From: Marsupella aquatica
Lineage: Eukaryota > Marchantiophyta
Direction of reading: 5' to 3'
Assembly (NCBI GenBank): GCA_973895155.1
Contig: OZ316893.1
Coordinates: 21,824,001-21,888,000, forward strand
Length of the DNA: 64,000 nt
In this document: positions 1-10,895 of the stretch, in pieces
Numbering within the stretch: position 1 is the stretch's first letter
Layout: each line of letters starts with the position of its first letter
Program-made: the position numbers and the translations under genes
The notes under the pieces: generated by a model
What the model saw: the letters and a program-made list of their open reading frames with translations, nothing else
The model's database searches: none
What the model was told of the DNA's origin: nothing

Positions 1-137
1 ATTCGCTCTCGCTCTCGGTGTCGTTTTTGGTTCCCTACATTTGGTTTTCAAGCGTTTTGTCGAAGCTCAGCACAGCAGAAGTTTTAGCGTTCCGAGCATT
101 CAGTGATCTGTGCATCTGACGTGCTGAGATTTCTGTG

Positions 138-203
138 ATGATGGTTCCTGCAGCTCCCTTGAACTTCTCTGCGGCAATCGGGACTGTGGTTATTATGGTC
201 TAG
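138..203 (+). promoter_or_regulatory. Upstream ORF in the eIF3b leader (22 codons with stop)
   Basis: An ATGATG pair at 138 opens a 21-residue reading frame that closes at TAG 201-203, about 215 bases before the eIF3b start codon. If the transcript begins near the window's left edge this is a uORF that could lower translation of the main frame. The transcription start is not visible, so membership in the mRNA is inferred. Confidence 0.35.
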
Positions 204-389
204 CAAGCAACTGAAATAATTGAGAATCTCGGCCGGTTTCTTCCCCTGTCCCGTGCGATTTCTCCTGCGGACAAGGGCACTGCGCACGGACGGACGGGCA
301 ACACATTTGTTCGGGAGAGACTTTACTTCAGTCGGGAATTTCACTGCCTGAGCTGCTGTTGCGTCGAGAGCTGATTTTCGTCCCGAGTC

Positions 390-407
390 TCTCCTCCTAG
401 GAGGAGA
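390..407. promoter_or_regulatory. Perfect 18-bp palindrome ten bases before the eIF3b ATG
   Basis: The stretch tctcctcctaggaggaga reads the same on both strands and ends ten bases before the start codon at 418. In RNA it could fold into a GC-rich stem with a small loop beside the initiator codon. The palindrome is seen directly; any effect on translation is inference. Confidence 0.55.
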
Positions 408-417
408 TTTTGCAAAC

Positions 418-3400
418 ATGGCGGATGTGGCCGAGGCGCCTGTGGCGCCGCACAATCTCCTCGCCCCCGACATGCGTGAGGAGCCCAGAGTGCAAGTGAA
501 CATCGACTGGTCGCAGGTGGATTTGGACTCCATCGAGGTGCCGGAGGGCGAAGACTTCGGCATCAAGAGGTATGGTGGCTGATCAATTAGGGTTTTGTTA
601 GGTTTTAGGTTTCCTTGCCCTCGAGGTTCGTTTTATTTTCTTTCGTCCTCATCGGTTGTCCATTGGGCTCGTACCCTGCCTCCTGGTTTGAGCTGAGGGT
701 AGGTTATGTCGTGATCGGCCCTGGTTCTGGAGATCCCCTCGATTTTCTTACTGGAGTGTCTTCCGTTCAATCTCTAGGGTTTCTTCCTTGCTGTTCTCAA
801 TGTCCCCTTGTCATCGTTTATGTCATTAGGGTGTCTCTCTGTCAGTTCTGGGCCCTCGTGCTAAGCTTGAGATGTGGGTTTCCTGCGTGTCAGTGACGAT
901 GACGACTTCGAGGAGGAAATCTTGGAGACGAACACCGGATTTGGTAATGTCATCGTGGTGGACAATCTACCCGTGGTAGCATCGGAGAAGTTTGAGAAAC
1001 TGGAAGGAGTCATCCGCAAAATTTTTGGTCAGATAGGCGTCATCCGAGAGCATGGGCTGTGGATGCCCAGGGAAGACGATGGAAATGGGAAAACGAAAGG
1101 TTACGCTTTCATCGAGTATACAACTCCCCAGGAGGCTCAGACTGCCCGAGAGCAGACCAATGGGTACAAGCTTGATAAGGCGCACGTGTTCGGTGTGAAC
1201 ATGTTCGATGATTTTGACAAGTACATGAGAGTGCCTGATGTATGGGCTCCCCCAGAGAGCAAGCCTTACGCGCCAGGGGTAAGCACATATTCAACTCCCA
1301 GTTGCAAGTCTTGTTGTCTCTGTTTGCCACCCGTTTTCAATGAGCTCCCTCCAAATTTCGCCCTTGAACTGCCGATGTTCAGAGTTGTAAATGCTTGACC
1401 AAGAGGAGAGTGGTCGATTCTGACGCACAAATTTGATCCGATACTGTGAACAGGAAAATATGCTGGCATGGCTTACCGACGACCGTGGTCGCGATCAGTT
1501 CGTTATCCGTTTCGGATCCGATACCGAGGTGTACTGGAATGATCATCGTCAGGGAAAACCTGACCCTGTGTACCAGCGCCAGGTAAGCTAGGCCAATTTT
1601 TTCGGTTATAATCGACGTTTCTTCGAATCTCTGTTTGGGTGCCAGGCACAAGAGTGATGGCTGGTCTTTATCATAATTGCGCGTAGACTTTGTTCTAGCT
1701 GTCCGAACGGGATCTGTGTTCATTGTCCGGATTGTGGCTTCACCCAGTGGCTTCTCTTTCTTTGTAGAACATCACATGTGCCCAGCATGGGGTTTTCTCG
1801 TGTGTTTTTGGTGTCTCTGCTGATCTTGTTGAATACGAAGAACCTAGGTCCGTTTTTTCGTTCATTTGGATCTTGATTCAATGTTCTCTTTATGCAGTTT
1901 TGGACGGAAAGCTTTGTCCAGTGGTCACCTTTAGGTACCTACTTGGCAACTATTCACAGGCAAGGAGCTGCCGTGTGGGGAGGAGCGCAAACTTTTAACC
2001 GACTCGTCCGATACATTCATCCCCAGGTCTGCGTTACTTTTTTGGCGCAATCTCCCACCTACTTGATGTTGTTGTCTACATTTGTTACAATGTAGGTGAG
2101 CATGTGTGTGAGCTTGAGCTTCGTGAATGCCTCGCAAGACAGTAGCGAAAGAGCGTCTGTCCTGCTCTGAATCAGTCAACCGATCCGGAATTTGCTTTGA
2201 AGCACATGAAAGGGATTTCTAAGCCGAGGCTTCTAGTGTCTGTAATGTTTATTTATTCCCTTCTGTGATGCATTCATGCATCGGGCATCATGGCCAGAAT
2301 TGTTATCTAGGTTTTGGCTTACGATTTTGAGGTTAGATATTAACGTTGCAATCATCTGCAGGTGAAATTGATCGACTTTTCTCCCGGAGAGAAATATATG
2401 GTCACCTACAGCAGTCACGAACCTAGTAATCCTCGAGACACCCAGGTACATAGTTAAATCCTCCCCACTTAGGCGGGCGAATATTTGTCATAGATGGAAG
2501 TCACTAGGTACTCCTCTAAATTAGGGCTTTTGGAAGTAAGTTTGAGTTGACTAGCATGACGATGGTTGCGAGAGTGATGGATTTGAGCTCTGTTATTGAA
2601 CGGGGCGTGACGGAGGTTTTGACATTGGAGAGAGAGAATTGTATCTGAGACTGAACCTGTGAATCTCATTGCAGAGGGTGACCTTGAACATCTTTGATGT
2701 CCGTAGTGGAAAGGTTCTCAGAGAGTTCAAGGGAAGTGCGGATGATTTTGCCACAGGTGGAACTGGTGGTGTGGCAGGAGTGTCGTGGCCTGTTTTTAGG
2801 TTGGTTTCCAATCCGGTTGTTATGTCGGGCATCTTTCAAATCTGTGTCAAACATCTTCTTCTCCAGTAAAGTATTTCTATTTGTTAGATCTGCCCTTTTA
2901 CTTGGGAAATCTGAACTGTTGGTGTCAGGGTGGAGGGGTTTAGATCTTCAGGTCATAAATGTCAAAGTTGAATCATGCAACTCCTGACGCTTGCATGTCT
3001 TTGCAGATGGGCTGGGGGTCGTGAGGACAAGTATTTTGCTCGAATTGGGAAAAATGCTATCAGTGTATACGAGACCGAAACAATGGGGCTACTTGAGAAA
3101 AAGAGTCTCAAGGTCGACAATGTTCTTGATTTCCAGTGGTCTCCTACTGACCCTCTCTTGTCTCTCTTTGTCCCTGAGGGCGGTGGCGGAAATCAACCTG
3201 CTAGGGTAAGTTTTGCACTTCATATTGCACTTTGATAGGGTGATTTTTTGGGCTATTTGCTTCCCCTCGTGATTAGTTTGGTCGGGTATGGGTCAATCTC
3301 ATCGAGACAGAAGTATGTGGAAGATGTATAAGTGGTTTCGAGTAAGCAATTACACGTTGGGAGGTCCTTCGGCCTCGACGCGCTGACACAACTGCAGGAA

Positions 3401-4754
3401 GTCCTGTCTTGGGTGCAGATTATTCATCTAACAATCTCAACCATCACTGCAATCAATGTTCTTATTTTCTGTTTGTACCTGAAACAGGTTAGTTTAGTCT
3501 CCATCCCGAGCAGGGAAGAGCTCAGGCAGAAAAATCTGTTCTCCGTTAGTGACTGCAAGATGTACTGGCAAAGTAATGGTGATTACCTTGCAGTCAAGGT
3601 CGATCGTTACACCAAAACCAAGAAGAGCACTTACACGGGTTTTGAGTTGTTCCGTATCAAAGAGAGGGATATCCCAATTGAAGTATTAGAACTTGAGAAC
3701 AAGAATGACAAGATTATTGCTTTCTCTTGGGAGCCGAAGGGACACAGATTCGTGATCATTCATGGGGACGGTCCACGACCCGACATCAGCTTTTACTCTA
3801 TGAGAAGTCCTAATAATGTTGGGCGGGTGACTAAGCTAACTACCCTCAAGGGCAAGCAGGCCAATGCACTGTATTGGTCTCCTATTGGCAGATTCATTGT
3901 GCTAGCTGGACTCAAAGCGTACAATGGACAGCTTGAGTTTTACAATGTCGACGAGCTGGAGACCATGGCAACTGCTGAGCACTTCATGGCTACTGATGTT
4001 GATTGGGATCCCACTGGCAGGCAAGATACTTTCTGGTTTCAGGTGCCTTTGTAGCACAGTTGGAATGGAGATGCTTGTGTCGTCCTTCCCCTGTCGTTTT
4101 GCAAGATTTGGCTTACACTGGAAGTTCATTTTAGACTGACCTGAAGCTGTTGATTTGCGCAGATTTGTTTCTACATCCGTGACCTCAGTGCACCAAATGG
4201 AAAATGGGTTCAACATTTGGTCATTCAATGGGAAGCTTCTGTACCGGCTACCACGGGAGCGCTTTTTCCAGGTGACACTATGAGCCTACAATGCCGAGAC
4301 TTCTGATTTCAAATACTGACTTTGTAAACATTGTATCGGATGTTCTGCTTGACCTTTTGGGATACCGAATACCTACACATGTACTGAGATGCTGTTTCTT
4401 TGGCAGTTTTTGTGGCGCCCGCGGCCGCCTTCACTGCTGAGCGCTGAGGAGGACGCTGAGATTGCCAAGAACTTGAGAAAATACAGCAAGAAGTACGAGG
4501 TCGAAGATCAGGAAATGTCGAACTACCAAGGGGCACAGGACTTGGAAAATAGGCGGAAGTTGATGGATGAATGGAAGAGCTGGACAAACCAGTGGAAGAG
4601 CCTGCACGAGGAGGAGAAACCTTACCGTGAAGAGTTGAGGGACGGTGAGCCCAGCGACGAGGAGGAAGATTATGAGGCAGAAGAAGTAGAAGTAGAGGAG
4701 ATTCTGAACATTGAGGAAGAGGTGATCTCCTATGGTTTTGAGCAGGTTGACTAA
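418..4754 (+). CDS. EIF3B: Eukaryotic translation initiation factor 3 subunit B (eIF3b)
   Basis: eIF3b is a core scaffold of the eIF3 complex, which recruits the 40S ribosomal subunit in the cytoplasm. My model joins 418-569, 894-1278, 1454-1582, 1898-2026, 2362-2445, 2675-2799, 3007-3205, 3488-4020, 4163-4271 and 4407-4754. It keeps frame throughout and gives 730 residues, close to plant eIF3b. An acidic N-terminus (DDDDFEEE) leads into an RRM at about residues 70-150 (VIVVDNLP, then KGYAFIEY). The long middle forms the WD40-like beta-propeller (FWTESFVQWSP, WSPIGRFIVLAG, FNIWSFNGKLLYRLPRE). The C-terminus is the typical Trp-rich linker and acidic tail (DEWKSWTNQWKSL, EEEDYEAEEVEVEEI). The ATG at 418 has purines in the Kozak position and starts the conserved N-terminus. 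All introns are GT-AG except intron 8. Fragments of exons 9-10 and the 3' flank recur at 27, 39 and 46 kb. Confidence 0.96.
4021..4162 (+). other. EIF3B: GC-AG intron of eIF3b (intron 8)
   Basis: Exon 8 must end at 4020 to keep frame into exon 9 at 4163, where AG plus A makes the conserved Arg of the DPTGR motif. The donor is AG|GCAAGA and the acceptor is gcgcag. No GT donor at this point preserves the frame. GC-AG is a known minor variant handled by the major spliceosome. Confidence 0.85.
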
Positions 4755-5563
4755 TATTCAGTAGACAGTATGTGAATCTTCACTTCAGTTTTGTAATATG
4801 AAGAATGTTTGAATACACATTACAGTCAAACATTCTACTGTGAGAGTAAGGCCTGATTCAGGCATATGCCACGTTATGCTCACGGAATGTTCCGGGCAAG
4901 GTGTTGTTTGAAAAGGGGCAGAGATGAATTTCCCCGGGAGTTTCTTTGAAAAGGATAGAGAGCTTGCTACACAATCGTATTCCCAGCGGCCACCTCAAAT
5001 ACGAAAATGCATGTATCATTCGCCAGCTGAGTCGAGGGTAGGTTTGCTACCTCGTATAGCTTTCTGGTCGATTACTCGAGACTAACTTAAAATTGAGCAG
5101 AATTTAATACCATAACGGAAACCACTGCGTATGGAATCCTTGGCTCGGGTTCGTATATCTCCACGTGAGGTTAGAAGTACAACTTTCCCACAGGCTGTTG
5201 ACAGTTTGCCAGCAGGTAAATTGAAGTTCTTAGAGCAACCACGGCCAATAAAGTTCTTTCTAGTAGAAATTTTCTTCCGAGACCATTCTTCAAAGGCCGA
5301 GACTGAGGAGCTTTAGAGCAATCATGGACAGGAAGAGATCATAGACGGGAGGAAATTTCTCAAAACAATCCAGGGCTTGTCTCAGCACTGCTGGAAGCTA
5401 GGCCGGAATTTTTTTGACGTGCCATTTTATGGGGAACCTTTTGAGGTAACCTGCAACGTTTCTGACCTGGCCAAAAACGACAATTCCTGTATGTATGGGG
5501 CAAGTACTTAGGTAGCCCGCAACATTGTTGTCCTTAACTGTCTCGATTATGGCCGTGTGACAC
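4755..5563 (+). other. eIF3b 3' flank, source-like copy of a duplicated segment
   Basis: No gene seen. About 4820-5230 is the sequence next to the intact eIF3b gene. Diverged copies lie at 15672-16000, 27660-27720 and 40165-40530. The shared part includes the motif catatgccacgttatgctca and, further on, a tgacagtttgccagcag-like stretch. As the only copy attached to a whole eIF3b gene, it is the likely donor locus of the array downstream. Confidence 0.7.
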
Positions 5564-5737
5564 GCCCTAACGCACATGTGCTGCTTTGCTGAAAGTTCTC
5601 TTCCCTGGAGTCGGTTGGCTGGCCTAATGCACATGTGGTGCTTTCTGTAAATTCTTTCTCGTACCTGGAGTCTGTTGGCTGCCCTAATGCACTTGTGGTG
5701 CTTTCCTGTAAATTCTCTTACCTGGAGTCTGTTGTCT
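5564..5737. repeat. Tandem repeat, three copies of about 58-59 bp
   Basis: Copies begin near 5564, 5622 and 5681. Each contains a gccctaatgcacatgtg-like part, a ctttctgtaaattct-like part and a ctggagtctgttggct part. A minus-strand open frame across them only reflects the repeat and is not called as a gene. Confidence 0.8.
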
Positions 5738-5810
5738 TCTGACGAGCCACTAGTGGGCAACAAGTAACTAAGGCAGCATGAGCTTGTTTAACTTATACAG
5801 GCAGCTGCTT

Positions 5811-6065
5811 ACCATAGGTGTAGTCCTGCCGGTAATCACACATCAATTAATCCATACAGGCAGCGGCAGCCTTTTACCATAGGTGTAGTCCTGCCAGCCG
5901 ATTACCATAGGTGTAGTCCTGCCTGCCAGTAATCACATATCAAAATGTGCTAATATATTGTGTGCAGTTCTGCCGGTAATCACATATCAAAATGTGCTAA
6001 TATATTGTGTGCAGAAAATAATGATAAACATCACATATCAAAATGTGCTAATATATTGTGTGCAG
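5811..6065. repeat. Composite short tandem repeats
   Basis: The motif ccataggtgtagtcctgcc recurs near 5812, 5877 and 5905. A 34-bp unit starting cacatatcaaaatgtgc occurs without visible change at 5934-5967, 5981-6014 and 6032-6065. Spacer length differs between the copies. Confidence 0.85.
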
Positions 6066-6677
6066 AAAATAATGAGATTTATCATGGTATGTTTGAGATG
6101 TTATAAATCATATTTTTGATGTGCACTTACCAAGTATTCACCAAGACAAAGTTGGAACTACTTGTAATTAGCAAAACAATAAGCCAATTGTAACTTGGGA
6201 TGATGCTAGAGAATATAATGTACTTATTTCTTGACTTTAACAAGAGGCACCTAAAAAGTGACTTTTGGTGCAAATGCACCCTAAATAGTTGATTGTAGGG
6301 AAGGATATTCATCATGCCGCATGTATTCATGTAAGACACGCAAATACAGCAGAAAGTCTCCATGTGATCGTAAGTAAGAATATTTAGTGGTTCCACTTGC
6401 ATTGTTGCTTGTACAATTCTCAATTGCTGCAGATCGCCCTTAGGAGATTGCATATACGCATTGTTTTACTGACACGAGATATGTAGTGGTTGCTCTCTCT
6501 TCAATTTTTTCTTTCCATCTTAGCTTAGTATTTGTGATATGCAACACCTGCTGAAGTGTGGTATAAGGAGATTCATTGCTAGATCGCAAATCAAGCATAG
6601 AGCCTGCCCCGAAACTCAACTCAAACATAGTGCCCCTGTAGAAACCTTTCTACAATATCCTGTAAAATGGGAGTCTC
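6066..6677. other. AT-rich intergenic stretch
   Basis: No gene or RNA signal recognised. The short open frames carry no family motif. Confidence 0.5.
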
Positions 6678-7160
6678 AAAGGTTCAAATTTGATGGACCT
6701 TATTTTAATAGTTAAGGTACTGGACCCATTCATAATACATAACTCTTGCCATAAAAATTTGGTCATATGCCATGCTATAAGTCACTCTAGAGTCTACTTA
6801 GGGCATCTCAACGCTTACAACTTGACTCAAAGGTTCAAATTTGATGGACCTTGTTTCAGTAGTTAAGGTACCTGACATAATATTTTTTGTATTACCCATT
6901 CATAATCCATAACTCTTGCCATAAAGATTTGGTCATATGCCATTCTATAAGTCGCCCTCTAAAGTCTAGGTAGGGCATCTCAGCTCTTCAAATTTGATGG
7001 ACATTATTTTAGTACATTAAGGTACTCGACATTCAAAATTATGGATGCCATGCCATAAGTCACAGTAGAGACTAGGTAAAAAACATTTATCAATTACCAA
7101 CTTCTGCCATGTCGAGGCTAGTAAAAAACATTTATCAATTACCAAATTCTGCCATATTTC
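6678..7160. repeat. Diverged tandem repeat of about 151-153 bp plus a short duplication
   Basis: The anchor ttcaaatttgatgga occurs at 6683, 6834 and 6987, each followed by similar text (ttaaggtac, cataactcttgcc, atttggtcatatgcca). The third copy is cut short. From about 7071 a stretch with aaaaaacatttatcaatta is repeated once about 47 bases on. Confidence 0.75.
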
Positions 7161-8135
7161 ACTGCAGAGGCTAGAGAGAAAAAAAGGAGAGACTTCTACA
7201 TAACATTAGAAAAAGCTATGACCACTTTCTCCCAAAATCATCAGCAACTCTGAACCTTTGAGGCGGCCAATTGATGAAACATGCCCCTCCTCCACAATGC
7301 TTCAGCTTATGTGAAGGGCACTGAATTGCGTTTCACATTGCCAGCACAAAACAAAGCTAGCATCTTCTTAGGAGTTAGAATGGTGCACAATTTTACAAGT
7401 TCTCTAGATCGATTTCCAGAAACAGTGTGAAAAGAAATGAAGAAATTCACTTCCAGATAGTTGTAAATAGTTTCAAACGTCTGACGACGTTCACAGAATT
7501 GCAAATCCATTTTCGAATCCTTCCGCTGTCCTCCACATGTTTCAATCTTCAAATGTCGCTGTGCTGGTGTAGATTGTGATCACCTTCTTAGCTTCCGGTG
7601 GAATCATTAGACCTCCTCACCGTAGAAATCAGCGAAATGTGGGGAGAAACTTCTCGGCTGACAACTTGCACAACACGATGTGGTGAAATTGTTGTGGAGA
7701 TCACAACATCTGTATGATATTATTTGCCCAGAATGTTCGAAAGAACTACTAACGACTAGTCTCACAATCAGTGGTCTTCTTGCTATTCCTGCAACTAACA
7801 AAATTTGGCTGTACAAATCCGAACCTTGTGATGGACGCTTTACCTACTAGTTTAATCGAATCTCTGGTCGAGAACCATATCCAATTTTAGAGCAAATCCA
7901 ACTTCGATAGGTCTAATCCAGGAGGCTAATTCGATCATTTTTTACACAGAACCACTGACCAAATACTCATACAACTGTCGTTGGTAAGTCTGGAGCGTCG
8001 AGGTACTCCCGTGTGAAAAGCTCAGCTGATGGGAGGTCTCACAAAATACTGTTCACTATATATGCATTAGCCCAACAATCCGGTTCAGCAAACTACCCAT
8101 CTCGACCGAAGCTGCAAGACTACGGTAGCCTTCTT
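7161..8135. other. Intergenic, downstream of the dehydrogenase gene
   Basis: Nothing recognised on either strand. It should contain the 3' untranslated region of the minus-strand dehydrogenase whose stop codon lies at 8136-8138. Confidence 0.5.
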
Positions 8136-10895
8136 CTACTCCGCCTTGAGAGTGTTCGCAACGTCAATCACAAACCGGTAGTGTACGTCAGATTTCAAGA
8201 GCCGCACCATTGCCTCGTTGACATAGGTGATAGGAATCTTCTCTATGTCACAAGTCACATTATGCTTCCCACAGAAGTCCAGCATTTCTTGCGTTTCTGC
8301 AAGCCCTCCGATAAGACTACCGCCCAGGGTTCTTCGTGCTGCAGAATTAAAGCGACTCGTTAAATTGAAGTTGCTTTTCTCTCAACAAGTGCTAACAAAA
8401 TACTCGGAAATAACAAAAGTGGACTGCGCTGGTCGAGATTCGAGATGTTACCAGCTATCAGCGACATCGGTGAGATTGACATGTTGTGAGGTGGCACTCC
8501 AACAAGTACGAGCTTGCCGTCAACTTTGAGCAGCTTGAGATAGTCTTCTACACTGTGAGGAGCTGATACTGTATCGATAATGAAATCCAGCGTTAGAGCT
8601 GCTGCCTGCATATGCATTTAGGATATATGACGGATTAGTGAAGTTCAGGTAAGTAATGAGCCATCACAAAAACAAAAGCATTCGGTTCTGTTTTCATAAT
8701 CCAGAAGTCATGAGAAATGTGTCCAGAACGCTGTAATCGGACTGTCGACTTCATCGAAAAATAAGGAGTTCATGGCTGTACGAACCCAGTTAACAGCTAC
8801 AAAAACAACAACAGTAGAAGAACGTTAGACAGTTTTGTCTGTAACCTTCATCTGGGCTTCGTCTTTACTGACGATGAAGTTGTCAGCAAGAAGATGCGCA
8901 CGGGCCTCTTTCTCTTTCTTCGGTGAAGTACTGATAACTGTCACGGTCATGCCGAAACCCTTAGCAATCTTGGCAGCCATGTGTCCAAGCCCACCCAGTC
9001 CGACGACTCCGAAGTTCTTGCCTCCGTGTTCCATGTCGTAATGCTTCATGGGACTGTAGACAGTGATTCCGGCACACAATAGCGGTGCGGCCGCATCCAT
9101 CGGCAAATTCTCAGGCATCTTGAGCGCAAAGCTACAATAATTCAATCCCAGACAATTAAGAAGCAAATGTCAATAGGTGATGAGCCACAGATTGTAGGTC
9201 GTAATTTATTCAGACATTATTTCGCACTACCTTCACCATGATCCGGCTCCTAATTCGAGTTTCGCATGCTATTTGCGAGCGATTCTCAAATGCAATCGTT
9301 TAAGGATGGGTATTTCACATAGGAGAACCATAACAACGGTGTCAGGAAACTGTAAAAGAAGGCAATAATTGCCTTTTCTACTATAGGAGCCATGTCATAC
9401 GGACAAACTGATCACCACATTTACGTACTGTTCTTTGACGATCATGACATTCGAGTAGCCGCCGTAAGTAGGATGGCCGTCAAATCCCATAGAGGAGTAG
9501 GTCCAGATCATCTTTGGGCAGTAATTTTCCAAGCCGTTGTCACAGGTTTCACAGTCCCCACAAGAGTCCACCAAGCAACCAACTCCAACACGGTCCCCGG
9601 GTTTGAATTTCGTGACCTCTGATCCAACCTTTGTGACAATTCCCACAATCTCGTGCCTGCGTGCAAAACATCATCATGAACACAGAAGGTGGGCACAAGC
9701 GAATGTAGACCAGAGCGGCCATTGGAACAAGGAATCCGAATCCAATAATTATGCTGTGTTCTCTGTTCTCTAGCCAAGTCATAAGAAAAACTCCCATTCT
9801 GCACGCTCTTCATAAGAAATGGGATCCGGTGAGGACAACGAGACTGTCGGTGAAATAACAGGGAATTCTTACCCAGGAACCATGGGATACTCCGAGCCGC
9901 CCCATTCGTTCTTGATTTGATGGAGATCCGTGTGGCAAATTCCACAGTACTTAACATCGAAAGCAACATCCTGCGGGCCGGGCTCTCTGCGTATAGCGGA
10001 AGAAGGACAACAACAAATTAGCCAACGGAAAACAGCAGGGAAGCACAAATTGGGGCAGGTACAACTTTACAGTGGCCCCTGCTCAACAAACCAACAAGTC
10101 TGACGTATCTCTTGAAAATAATGATCACCCTGACTCATCCAGAATATGACAACCAGCCACCCACTGTGCATTCTCCAACCTATCCAGGACAACCGTGTCT
10201 AGTCTAATCCAAACTCAAAGCTCAGCGCATGTACTCAATGCATTATGCAATTCTACTCCTCGAGTACACATAGATCCGAACAAAGGCCCCCTAATACACG
10301 GGTAGTCAGTCCGTGAGGTCGAGGTTCACAGAACCCGACCGACCTCACAGAATGTCCACACAGTTCTTAACAAAGGAATTGGAAAGAGACTCTGCAGCAA
10401 TTGATTGAAGTACTGAACACCATTATGCATTTGTACTCCTCGGTACCCATAGATCTGAAACAGGCCCCCTAACACACGGCTACACAGCGAGGTCGAGGTT
10501 CACAGAACGCGACCGACCTCACAGGAAGTCCACACAGTTCTTAAGAAAGAATTGGAAACGTCGTAGTGACGAGACTCTGCAGCAATTGATTGTAGTACTC
10601 AACAGCATTATACAGTTATACTCCTCGCGCGGTACACATAGATCTGAAACAGGCCCCCTAACACACGGCTAGACAGAGAGGTCGAGGTTCACAGAACCCG
10701 ATTGACCTCACAGAATGTCTACACACTCCGTAAGAAAAGGAATGGAAAGGTCTCAAGAGACTCTGCAACAATTCAAGGAAGCATATACCTTCTCTTGAAG
10801 GAAAATGGGCTCAATTGTCCAGAGCTGTCGCGGGCTGCCCATCCACAGGCCGGGACCTTCAGCTCGGTCGTCGTCGTAGTAGTAGTTCCCACCAT
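8136..10895 (-). CDS. CAD: Cinnamyl alcohol dehydrogenase-type zinc NADP(H) dehydrogenase
   Basis: Medium-chain zinc dehydrogenases of this family interconvert cinnamaldehydes, or other aromatic or aliphatic aldehydes, and their alcohols with NADP(H). In plants they serve monolignol and defence phenolic metabolism in the cytosol. My model is the complement of 8136-8338, 8452-8605, 8846-9131, 9429-9656, 9873-9986 and 10789-10895. It is in frame and gives 363 residues, the usual CAD length. Near the N-terminus is [14 protein letters not shown]. Catalytic zinc ligands appear as Cys50 (CGICHTDLH), His75 (GHE) and Cys169 ([11 protein letters not shown]). The structural zinc site has Cys106, 109, 112 and 120. 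The Rossmann glycines are GLGGLGH near 194-200, followed by an STS..K stretch fitting NADP preference. The ATG at 10895 opens a Thr-rich leader. True substrate cannot be told from sequence. Confidence 0.94.
10231..10780. repeat. Three tandem copies of about 180 bp inside CAD intron 1
   Basis: Copies start at about 10231, 10410 and 10595. Each has a ctactcctcg part, an acatagat(c)tgaa..aggccccctaa part, a gaggtcgaggttcacagaac part and a gactctgcagcaattgattg part. Periods are about 179 and 185 bases. The repeat fills most of the 802-base first intron. Confidence 0.85.

Noticed and set aside
84-566. 160-codon minus-strand frame over eIF3b exon 1
   Set aside because: Overlaps the 5' leader and first exon of eIF3b on the opposite strand, with no family motif.
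5398-5763. 121-codon minus-strand frame with three similar segments
   Set aside because: It follows the 58-bp tandem repeat. No family motif and no splice context.
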